DNA of 5,948 nucleotides from Chloroflexota bacterium (GTDB lineage: Bacteria > Chloroflexota > Anaerolineae > UBA4142). The stretch spans positions 1 through 5,948 of the forward strand of contig JAMCRS010000157.1 of NCBI GenBank assembly GCA_023380675.1, written 5' to 3'. The notes under the pieces were generated by a model that worked only from the letters and a program-made list of their open reading frames with translations, did not search any database and had not been told where the DNA came from. The translations under genes and the position numbers were made by a program. The first letter of the stretch is position 1, and the number at the start of each line of letters is the position of its first letter. Below, piece by piece: positions 1-4,995 of this stretch.

Positions 1-226
1 GTGTGGAGGAGGTATCGAGGCCGTCGACGATGACCCGGCCGCGCAGGGAGCCGCGAAAGTGGTGAGGCACAAAACCGGCGAGCGCGGCGCAGAGCGTCGA
101 CTTGCCGGCGCCGCTCGCACCGACGACCGCGAGGAACGTCCCGGCGTCCACCTGGAGATCGACGTCGCGGAGCGCCGGGCTGGACGACTGCGGATAAGTG
201 TAGGTGACGCGCTCGAGTCGAATCAC
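1..226 (-). CDS. ECF transporter ATPase (EcfA/CbiO type), N-terminal part only
   Basis: This is the start of an ABC ATPase that would hydrolyse ATP on the cytoplasmic side to power the ECF importer encoded just upstream. The visible 75 residues begin IRLERVTYTYP, with Tyr11 in the A-loop position. A complete Walker A (GASGAGKST, residues 36-44) follows, then GFVPHHFRG (51-59), a stretch typical of ECF-type ATPases, including those carrying two fused ATPase domains. The Q-loop, signature motif and Walker B lie beyond the window, so single versus double domain is undecided. The GTG start at 226 is chosen because an in-frame TGA lies about 10 codons upstream and no better start lies between; the ribosome site is weak (GGGGCGG). 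The gene follows ecfT after a 55-base gap on the same strand, consistent with one S-T-A operon. Family call is firm; substrate is unknown. Confidence 0.9.
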   Translation of the reverse strand, partial: MIRLERVTYTYPQSSSPALRDVDLQVDAGTFLAVVGASGAGKSTLCAALAGFVPHHFRGSLRGRVIVDGLDTSST

Positions 227-281
227 GTCAGTCCGCCCCGGGGAGTCGCCGCGTCAACACGCCGCCTTTACGCGCACGGCG

Positions 282-977
282 TCAGGCGACCCGCTCGAAC
301 AGGCTCGCGGCAAGCGCGACCGCAAGCATGAGCCAGCGCGCGACGGCTTGCGCGCGGGTGTCCACCAGCTCCTTATAGCTCGTCTTGACGCGGCCGGACG
401 AAAACGCACGCGCTTCGAGCGCCATCGCGCGCTCGTCCACGTCCGCGAGCGCGCCGAAGACGAGCGGCGCCAGGAGGGGAAAGACGGCGCTCGCGCGGCG
501 GACGAGCGTGCCTTCAGTTTCGAGCCCGCGCGACCGCTGCGCGTCGACGATCGCGGCGGCGCGCGCCTGCATCTGCGGCAGCAGCTGAATCGCGGCGACC
601 ACGATGTAGGCGAGCGCGTTCGGCATGCCGCGCTCTTGCAGGGAAAAGGTCAGGTCCGAAGGTTGGGTGGAAAAGAGAAGGAGGAGGCCGGCGCCGGCAA
701 GAAGCAGGATCTTGCCGGCCGTTACGTAGGCGAAGACGAGACCCTCCTGCTTGAATGACAGCGGGCCTGCGGCTAGCAACACGTGGCTCGCCCCGGGATA
801 GAACAAGCCCTGTACGAGCGCGATCGGCAGAACGACGAACAAGAATAGCGCGATGGGCAGATGCGGCCATCGCGCCAGGAATCCGGCGAGGACGAGCGAA
901 AACGCGCCGACCAGCTTGGTGAGCGGGTGCAGCGCGTGCAGTCCGCTCGGGCGGGTCAGGTAGAAACTGCGGCTCAC
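282..977 (-). CDS. ecfT: ECF transporter transmembrane coupling protein EcfT
   Basis: EcfT couples the S component, which captures substrate in the membrane, to the ATPases. The 231-residue product has several hydrophobic segments (for example GAFSLVLAGFLA, the ALFLFVVLPIALVQG stretch, and LLLAGAGLLLLF) and a cytoplasmic helical region carrying the two short Arg motifs by which EcfT contacts the ATPases. Here these read SRG (149-151, within AQRSRGLE) and ARA (189-191, within LEARAFSSG), both slight variants of the usual Ala-Arg-Gly. The GTG start at 977 is preferred over a further-upstream ATG at 1055: it is preceded by GGAGAGG (980-986), it makes a 4-base GTGA overlap with the S-component stop, and it removes 26 non-homologous-looking residues. 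The length is a little short for the family (usually about 250-270). The gene lies between the S component and the ATPase, the expected operon order. Confidence 0.9.
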   Translation of the reverse strand: MSRSFYLTRPSGLHALHPLTKLVGAFSLVLAGFLARWPHLPIALFLFVVLPIALVQGLFYPGASHVLLAAGPLSFKQEGLVFAYVTAGKILLLAGAGLLLLFSTQPSDLTFSLQERGMPNALAYIVVAAIQLLPQMQARAAAIVDAQRSRGLETEGTLVRRASAVFPLLAPLVFGALADVDERAMALEARAFSSGRVKTSYKELVDTRAQAVARWLMLAVALAASLFERVA

Positions 978-1597
978 GGCCTCTCCACGATCACATTCGA
1001 CGCCCGCGGAAACCGCACGAGGTAACGCGAGGAGAGCCCGCGCAAGATCAGCCAAACGACGACAAAGGAAACGAGTTTATCCAACGGATCGGAGACGAGC
1101 CCTTGACCAAGGGTCGCCTGCAAGATGTTGGCGCCGCTCGCCTGGAACAGAGCGACCAAGAGATCGGTCCCGCTGCCCATGACACCGCCGAACACAAAGG
1201 CGGAAATCGGCGCGGAGACGACGGCCGCGACAATGCCGGTCAACACTCCGCCGACGGCCACGGAGACGACTCCCTGGGCTGGCGGCAGCTCCCGTCTGAA
1301 CCAGCCGAGGCGGGCCAAGAGACCGGCGACGAGACCGATGAAAAACGCGGTGATCGCAAACGGCATCGACTGCGGAGAATTGAACACGATGCCCCAGATA
1401 ATATTCGAAAGCGCGCCGGTGAGAGCGCCGGCAAGGGGTCCGGCCAATACGGCGACGAGCACGGTGCCGATCGAATCGAGATAGATCGGAAGCTTGATCA
1501 CGTTCTGCACGATCTGTCCGACGACGACGTTGATCACGATCGCGACGGGGATCAGGGTCAACGTTAAAGTAGTGAAATCTGATTTGATCTTGTCCAT
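974..1597 (-). CDS. ECF transporter S component, substrate unassigned
   Basis: This 207-residue, very hydrophobic protein has about five or six predicted membrane segments and the look of an ECF S component, the membrane subunit that binds a vitamin or other micronutrient. Notable stretches are KLPIYLDSIGT (35-45), then LAGPLAGALTGALSNIIWGIVF and NSPQSMPFAITAFFIGLVAGLLARLG. This LDSIGT-type group is common in uncharacterised S components. I see no signature that fixes a substrate (not clearly ThiT, RibU, BioY or CbiM). No AxxxA pattern is obvious in the first membrane segment, the motif often used to dock on EcfT. The ATG is preceded by AAGGAG (1602-1607) with a short 4-base spacer. It is the first gene of the minus-strand cluster; its GTGA overlap with ecfT implies coupled translation. 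S-component identity is fairly secure given the adjacent ecfT and ATPase. Confidence 0.85.
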   Translation of the reverse strand: MDKIKSDFTTLTLTLIPVAIVINVVVGQIVQNVIKLPIYLDSIGTVLVAVLAGPLAGALTGALSNIIWGIVFNSPQSMPFAITAFFIGLVAGLLARLGWFRRELPPAQGVVSVAVGGVLTGIVAAVVSAPISAFVFGGVMGSGTDLLVALFQASGANILQATLGQGLVSDPLDKLVSFVVVWLILRGLSSRYLVRFPRASNVIVERP

Positions 1598-1625
1598 GCT
1601 GCTCCTTGCCGATCAGGATTATGAA

Positions 1626-1652
1626 GCGACACGAGCGACCCGCTCGCGCCGC
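1626..1652 (-). promoter_or_regulatory. Leader RNA hairpin upstream of the ECF S-component gene
   Basis: In the minus-strand transcript the two arms pair over 12 consecutive base pairs around a GGU loop: 10 Watson-Crick pairs (core CGAGCG/CGCUCG) and two G-U wobbles. Read as plus-strand RNA the same two positions would be A-C mismatches, so the continuous helix exists only in the ECF leader. It ends 28 bases before the ATG and clear of the AAGGAG ribosome site. No U-run follows, so it is not a standard intrinsic terminator. It could stabilise the mRNA, be a protein-binding site, or be part of a larger leader structure. No known riboswitch core was recognised around it. Confidence 0.5.
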
Positions 1653-1697
1653 GTAAGAATAGATTGGAATCGGCACGCCGACGGACACCGGGTGCAG

Positions 1698-1725
1698 ATT
1701 ATAGCACGATAGAGTGAAGAATCAA
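1698..1725 (-). promoter_or_regulatory. Sigma-70-type promoter of the ECF operon
   Basis: On the minus strand a perfect -10 hexamer TATAAT (1698-1703) lies 16 bases downstream of TTGATT (1720-1725), a 4-of-6 match to the -35 consensus. Transcription would start near 1691, giving a leader of about 95 bases before the S-component ATG. The -35 lies about 20 bases from the 11-base direct repeats, so a regulator bound there could influence this promoter too. Confidence 0.7.
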
Positions 1726-1744
1726 AACGATTGCGGACCCTAGT

Positions 1745-1784
1745 GTTAACAAGTCATTACACAACCTTTACAGTGAGTTTGTCG
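1745..1784 (+). promoter_or_regulatory. Putative Pho box: four direct repeats with 11-base period
   Basis: Four 7-base units GTTAACA (1745), ATTACAC (1756), TTTACAG (1767) and TTTGTCG (1778) are separated by exactly 4 bases each, giving TT-A-C-A-like cores on one face of the helix. PhoB/PhoP-family response regulators bind tandem 11-base repeats of this kind (TTAACA-like in Bacillus, GTTCACC-like in actinobacteria). The position upstream of a cluster containing pstS, pstC and pstA supports phosphate control. Read as TTAACA-type repeats the array points toward the plus-strand genes; its complement (CTGTAAA, GTGTAAT) faintly resembles the enterobacterial Pho box, so direction is not certain. 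No regulator gene is in the window. Confidence 0.6.
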
Positions 1785-1799
1785 TACCTGGCTGTTTGC

Positions 1800-1829
1800 T
1801 TAACACACCTACGCTAACATCAGGATAGT
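1800..1829 (+). promoter_or_regulatory. Tentative promoter for the pst-side operon
   Basis: TTAACA (1800-1805) matches the -35 consensus at 5 of 6 positions and lies 18 bases before GATAGT (1824-1829), a 4-of-6 match to TATAAT. This would place the Pho repeats immediately upstream, in an activator position, and start transcription about 45 bases before the first ATG at 1880. An alternative weak -10 is TAACAT (1815-1820). The weakness of the elements fits an activator-dependent promoter, but the assignment is a guess. Confidence 0.3.
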
Positions 1830-1879
1830 CGCGCACGGCGAAATGACAATCGGGACGTGCGCGATCGACGTGGAGAGAC

Positions 1880-2125
1880 ATGCATACTATGGATTGGGTA
1901 CTCGTGGTCGCCTTGGCCCTATATTTTGTGGTACTGGTCCGCATCGCTCCAGGCTTGTTCACACCGCACTGCCCAATTTGCAGCGCGCGAATGGAATCCG
2001 GGAACGTCGAGACGATAACCCATTGGAAGCTGCATCTGGGCTGGCGTCGCTACGTCTGCCCTCAGTGTCTATACGTTCAGCGCCGCTTGACGTTCCATTA
2101 CGAACCTAAGGAGGCAAAGTCATGA
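1880..2125 (+). CDS. Small membrane-anchored zinc-ribbon-like protein
   Basis: I do not recognise this 81-residue protein as a named family. It has one hydrophobic segment near the N-terminus (about residues 6-20, WVLVVALALYFVVLV) followed by Arg21, then a soluble part with two Cys pairs, CPIC (31-34) and CPQC (60-63), spaced like the knuckles of a zinc ribbon. His30, His48 and His52 lie between or near them. The tail is charged (HYEPKEAKS). By the positive-inside tendency the ribbon is probably cytoplasmic. The ATG at 1880 follows GGAGAG closely; a second in-frame ATG at 1889 (MDWV) is an alternative. Its stop overlaps the next start by ATGA, so it is translationally coupled to the phosphatase-like protein, suggesting the two work together. 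It is the first gene after the Pho repeats. Rubredoxin-like metal binding is possible but unproven. Confidence 0.75.
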   Translation: MHTMDWVLVVALALYFVVLVRIAPGLFTPHCPICSARMESGNVETITHWKLHLGWRRYVCPQCLYVQRRLTFHYEPKEAKS

Positions 2126-2577
2126 AACGCGTGCTGTTCGTAGACGTCCGCAACGCGCACCGGAGTCAAATCGCCGAGGCGTGGTTCAATCACTTGGCGG
2201 GCCGGCAGGCGCGCGCGCGTTCGTGCGGAACACTCCCGGCGGAGCGAACCGGCGTGCGGGCAGTCCAGGTCATGCAGGAGCTCGGCGTCGACATCAGCAA
2301 GAAATGGCCCAAGCCGGTCAGCCAACGGATGCTGGACCAGGCCGACGTGGTCGTGTTTATGGGCAGCGGCATCTATCCCCGCGTTCACCGCGGAGTACGC
2401 GTCTGGGACTTTGAGGACTCGACCGGCAAGCCGATCGACGAGGTCCGCAAATTGCGTGACGAGATCTGCCGCAGTACGGAGCAGTTGGTCGCGGAGGTCA
2501 CGCGCACAGAGACGGCGACCGGCTGGCTCGATTGGAATATTTTCCTACCCCGGCGCTTGCGCGAAGTCTGGAATTAG
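2122..2577 (+). CDS. Low-molecular-weight phosphatase/ArsC-fold protein lacking the catalytic cysteine
   Basis: The 151-residue product has the layout of low-molecular-weight tyrosine phosphatases and thioredoxin-linked arsenate reductases: a first strand KRVLFV, a P-loop, RSQIAEAWFN, SCGT (34-37, usually SAGT), LGVDIS (54-59), DQADVVVFMG (72-81) and VWDFEDSTG (94-102) with DEI (113-115). The P-loop normally reads C-x-x-N-x-C-R-S; here it is DVRNAHRS (8-15). The nucleophile Cys is therefore Asp8 and the second Cys is His13, while Asn11, Arg14 and Ser15 remain. The GCG-type redox Cys region reads GSG (81-83) and the later Cys is also absent. Only Cys35 and Cys116 are left. Ordinary phosphatase or arsenate-reductase chemistry is thus very unlikely; anion binding, scaffolding or signalling is more plausible. 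A strong AAGGAGG lies 7 bases before the ATG, which overlaps the preceding stop. It should not be annotated as an active arsenate reductase. Confidence 0.85.
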   Translation: MKRVLFVDVRNAHRSQIAEAWFNHLAGRQARARSCGTLPAERTGVRAVQVMQELGVDISKKWPKPVSQRMLDQADVVVFMGSGIYPRVHRGVRVWDFEDSTGKPIDEVRKLRDEICRSTEQLVAEVTRTETATGWLDWNIFLPRRLREVWN

Positions 2578-2683
2578 CCTTGGCCTGCGCGCACGGACCC
2601 ACGTCCCAGCTGGATCAGGCGCCGCCGGGGTTTGTCGCCCGATGCTTGCACGTATCGTCGATCAACGCGTTCGATAGCTCGAA

Positions 2684-2698
2684 TTGGTCGCAGACCAA
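2684..2698 (+). repeat. Short inverted repeat ahead of pstS
   Basis: TTGGTC (2684-2689) and GACCAA (2693-2698) are perfect inverted copies around a 3-base GCA, in the 151-base gap between the phosphatase-like gene and pstS. It lies 14 bases before the pstS ribosome site. It could be a small RNA hairpin or an operator half-site pair; at this length chance is also possible. No T-run follows, so it is not a terminator. Apart from this I see no convincing promoter in the gap. Confidence 0.25.
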
Positions 2699-2712
2699 AA
2701 TTCATATCTCTT

Positions 2713-2720
2713 AGGAGGAG
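2713..2720 (+). promoter_or_regulatory. Strong ribosome binding site deciding the pstS start
   Basis: AGGAGGAG lies 8 bases before the ATG at 2729. This near-ideal site, and the lipoprotein signal sequence that begins directly at that ATG, settle the start in favour of 2729 over an in-frame ATG at 2684 that would add 15 residues. It is the strongest ribosome site on the plus strand, consistent with the high level usually needed for the binding protein. Confidence 0.8.
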
Positions 2721-2728
2721 AAGTAAAC

Positions 2729-3931
2729 ATGTTCAAGCTCAAAACCGCCTTCGTCGTTGGCACTGTGCTGGCGGTCGCGATCTTCGTCGGCGGATGCGCC
2801 GCTCCGACAGCGGCACCACAGCCGACCAGCGCGCCGGTCGTGCAGACGGTAGCCGTCCCGCAAACCGTGGCCGTCCCGCAGACCGTCGTGGTCGAAAAGG
2901 TCATCACGCCGACTCCGGGCGCTCAAGCCACCAGCGCTCCGCAGGGCTCGGCAGTGACGATCAACGGCGCCGGCGCCACCTTCCCGTATCCCCTCTACTC
3001 GCGCTGGTTCTACGAGTACGCGTTCGTCGATCCCTCCGTCAAGTTCAATTACCAGGCGATCGGCTCGGGCGGCGGGATCGCCCAGATCACCGCCAAGACG
3101 GTCGATTTTGGCGCGAGCGACGCGATCCTGACGGACGCCCAGCTCCAGGCCGCGCCGGGCCTACACATGTTCCCCGCCGTTGCCGGCGGCATTGTTCCCA
3201 GCTACAATCTGACGGACGACGCAGGCAAGCCGATCACGGCCACGATCAAGTTCCCGGCGACCTCGCTGGCCAATATCTATCTCGGCAAGATCACGAAATG
3301 GAATGATCCCGTACTCACGCAGGCGAATCCGGACCTCAAGCTGCCCGCCAAGGACATTCTGCTCGTCCACCGGTCGGACGGCTCCGGCACGACATTTGCC
3401 TTTACCGACTATTTGTCCAAGATCAGTCCCGAGTGGAAGAGCCAGGTAGGAAATGCGACATCGGTCAAATGGCCTTCCGGCCTGGGAGGGAAGGGAAATG
3501 ACGGCGTCTCCGGCGTGGTGGCGCAGAACGACGGCGCGTTGGGTTACGTCGAGCTGGCTTACGCCATTCAGAACAAGCTGGCGTACGGCACGGTGCAAAA
3601 CGCAGCCGGCAACTACCCGCTTGCGACCCAGGCCGCGGTACAGAACGCCATGGCTGATTTCGGCACCAACATGGGCGACAAGCTGGCGCTTTCGATCGCA
3701 AATGCGCCGGGCAAGGATTCGTGGCCCATTGCGACCTACACCTACTTGCTGCTTTACATGGATCAAACTGATTGCGCAAAGGCGCAAAAGGTGATAAACT
3801 TCGTCAAGTGGGCGTACGGCGACGGAACGAAATTTGCCAACGATCTGCTGTACGTGCCGCTGCCTGACGCAGTGAAATCCCAAGTTCTGACCAAGCTCGG
3901 CCAAATCACCTGCAACGGCAAACCGCTCTAA
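2729..3931 (+). CDS. pstS: Phosphate-binding lipoprotein PstS
   Basis: PstS captures inorganic phosphate outside the membrane and delivers it to the PstC-PstA channel. The 400-residue product begins with a lipoprotein signal peptide (MFKLK, hydrophobic core, lipobox VGGC with Cys23 as the lipid-anchored residue). A flexible linker rich in Val, Thr, Pro and Ala follows (24-75). The binding domain then shows NGAGATFPYPLY (79-90), GSGGG (112-116), DFGASD (126-131) and HRSDGSGTTF (214-223), the motifs that form the phosphate pocket in this family, with Asp131, Arg215, Asp217 and Ser219 as likely ligands. Cys349 and Cys395 could form a disulfide near the C-terminus, which ends ITCNGKPL. It is followed after 77 bases by pstC, with a hairpin between. 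The lipid anchor and linker fit an organism without a classical periplasmic soluble PstS. Substrate phosphate is the standard family assignment. Confidence 0.96.
   Translation: MFKLKTAFVVGTVLAVAIFVGGCAAPTAAPQPTSAPVVQTVAVPQTVAVPQTVVVEKVITPTPGAQATSAPQGSAVTINGAGATFPYPLYSRWFYEYAFVDPSVKFNYQAIGSGGGIAQITAKTVDFGASDAILTDAQLQAAPGLHMFPAVAGGIVPSYNLTDDAGKPITATIKFPATSLANIYLGKITKWNDPVLTQANPDLKLPAKDILLVHRSDGSGTTFAFTDYLSKISPEWKSQVGNATSVKWPSGLGGKGNDGVSGVVAQNDGALGYVELAYAIQNKLAYGTVQNAAGNYPLATQAAVQNAMADFGTNMGDKLALSIANAPGKDSWPIATYTYLLLYMDQTDCAKAQKVINFVKWAYGDGTKFANDLLYVPLPDAVKSQVLTKLGQITCNGKPL
2843..2896 (+). repeat. Three 18-base tandem units inside the PstS linker
   Basis: Three in-frame 18-base units start at 2843, 2861 and 2879. 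They encode QTVAVP, QTVAVP and QTVVVE (residues 39-56). The first two differ at three bases, without changing the protein; the third has drifted. This looks like duplication of a spacer segment between the lipid anchor and the phosphate-binding domain. Such Val/Thr repeats are common in surface lipoproteins of Chloroflexota. Confidence 0.75.
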
Positions 3932-3945
3932 GCAGCGTCGACGAA

Positions 3946-3981
3946 GCTGAATGGGGGCGCAAACGAACGCTCCCATTCAGC
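3946..3981 (+). other. Intercistronic hairpin between pstS and pstC
   Basis: The arms at 3946-3959 and 3968-3981 pair over 14 uninterrupted positions (13 Watson-Crick and one G-U at 3956/3971) around the 8-base loop CAAACGAA. The wobble works only in plus-strand RNA, matching the direction of transcription. It begins 14 bases after the pstS stop and ends 27 bases before the pstC start. No U-run follows, so it is not a typical intrinsic terminator. Such hairpins commonly protect the upstream mRNA from 3' exonucleases, allowing more PstS than permease from one transcript; partial termination is an alternative. Confidence 0.75.
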
Positions 3982-4008
3982 GCGTCTACAGGTATCGAAA
4001 AGGGCGCC

Positions 4009-4995
4009 ATGACAGTGATTCCCGGTGCACGACAGATTCAGTCGACTGCGCCCTCGGCGCGGTGGACACGGTTTATCCGGCACGGCGACATTCCGTTCAA
4101 TGCTCTGACCGTTCTGGCTTCGCTCTCGGTCCTCGCGGCGACGATCGCGATCGGCTTTGAGCTCTGGCAAAACTCGGCGCTGCCGCGGGCCCAGTTCGGT
4201 CTGGACTTTCTCACGGGCGTCGACTGGGACCCGGTCACACAGGTCTTTGGGGCCCTGCCGTTCATCTACGGCACCCTGCAGACGTCGTTCCTCGCGCTCG
4301 TCCTCGCACTGCCGGTCGGTCTCGGCATCGCCATTTTTCTGGCGGAGCTCGCGCCGGACTGGCTGCGCCAGCCGCTCGGGTTTCTTGTCGAGCTATTGGC
4401 TGCTGTGCCCAGCGTGGTCTATGGCCTATGGGGGCTCTTCGTCTTCGTCCCGGTATTCGTCCAACCGACTGCCAAACTCTTGAACAACAGTCTAGGCTTT
4501 ATCCCGCTATTCGACGGGCCCGTCTTCGGTCCGAGCCGGTTCGCGGCCTCTCTTATCCTCGCGATCATGATCCTTCCTACCATCAGCTCGGTCAGCCGTG
4601 ACGTGTTCATGGCGATCCCCCGCGCGCAGCGGGAGGCGTCACTCGCGCTCGGCGCGACGCAGTGGGAGACGATCGGGCAGGTGCTCATACCCTACGGACT
4701 ATCCGGCATTCTGGGGGCCGTGATCCTCGGGTTGGGCCGCGCGCTCGGCGAAACGATCGCCGTGACGATGGTGATCGGCAACAACCTCGACCTCTCGGCG
4801 TCCATCCTTCATCCCGGCTACACGATGGCGAGTATCATTGCGAACGAGTTCACCGAGGCGACATACGATCTTTACATTCAATCGCTCATCGAGATCGCAC
4901 TGGTCTTGTTCGCGATCACGCTTGTGCTGAACGTCATCGCGCGGTTTCTCGTTTGGCGGGTGGCGCGGCGAGTCCCGACGGAGGCGCGCGTATGA
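4009..4995 (+). CDS. pstC: Phosphate ABC transporter permease PstC
   Basis: PstC is one of the two membrane subunits that form the phosphate channel. The 328-residue protein has a cytoplasmic N-terminus, a first membrane segment near residues 32-53, then GALPFIYGTL (81-90), a conserved stretch before the permease core, followed by further membrane segments (for example SFLALVLALPVGLGIAIFLA). The ATPase-docking EAA loop is at 209-215 (EASLALG), and GRALGETIAV (243-252) follows in the next helix, as usual in PstC. The extracytoplasmic region around 55-80 matches the family's large loop after the first helix. The ribosome site is modest (AAAAGGG, 3998-4004, 4-base spacer), weaker than that of pstS, consistent with lower output. 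The stop overlaps the pstA start by ATGA. PstC rather than PstA is chosen from the motif set, the length and the order. Confidence 0.95.
   Translation: MTVIPGARQIQSTAPSARWTRFIRHGDIPFNALTVLASLSVLAATIAIGFELWQNSALPRAQFGLDFLTGVDWDPVTQVFGALPFIYGTLQTSFLALVLALPVGLGIAIFLAELAPDWLRQPLGFLVELLAAVPSVVYGLWGLFVFVPVFVQPTAKLLNNSLGFIPLFDGPVFGPSRFAASLILAIMILPTISSVSRDVFMAIPRAQREASLALGATQWETIGQVLIPYGLSGILGAVILGLGRALGETIAVTMVIGNNLDLSASILHPGYTMASIIANEFTEATYDLYIQSLIEIALVLFAITLVLNVIARFLVWRVARRVPTEARV

Noticed and set aside
978..1055. Upstream ATG for ecfT at 1055
   Set aside because: It would overlap the S-component gene by over 80 bases and add 26 residues unlike EcfT; the GTG at 977 has a ribosome site and the usual 4-base overlap.
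1598..1691. Known riboswitch (TPP, FMN, cobalamin, preQ1) in the ECF leader
   Set aside because: None of the conserved core motifs of these classes was found by eye; only a simple hairpin is supported. A covariance-model search would be decisive.
2122..2577. Annotation as a functional arsenate reductase or tyrosine phosphatase
   Set aside because: The fold matches, but the nucleophile Cys and the redox Cys residues are all replaced, and no ars genes are nearby.
3161..3976. A long minus-strand open frame (271 codons) opposite pstS
   Set aside because: It lies antisense to a clearly recognisable PstS, has no family resemblance, and long antisense frames are expected in GC-rich coding sequence.
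3946..3981. Intrinsic terminator after pstS
   Set aside because: The hairpin is strong but is followed by GCGTCTACAGG, not a T-run, and pstC lies just downstream in the same direction.
4662..4991. Upstream extension of the pstA frame to an ATG at 4662
   Set aside because: The added 110 residues are Arg-rich shadow sequence over the conserved end of PstC. The ATGA overlap and GGAGG at 4980-4984 fix the start at 4992.
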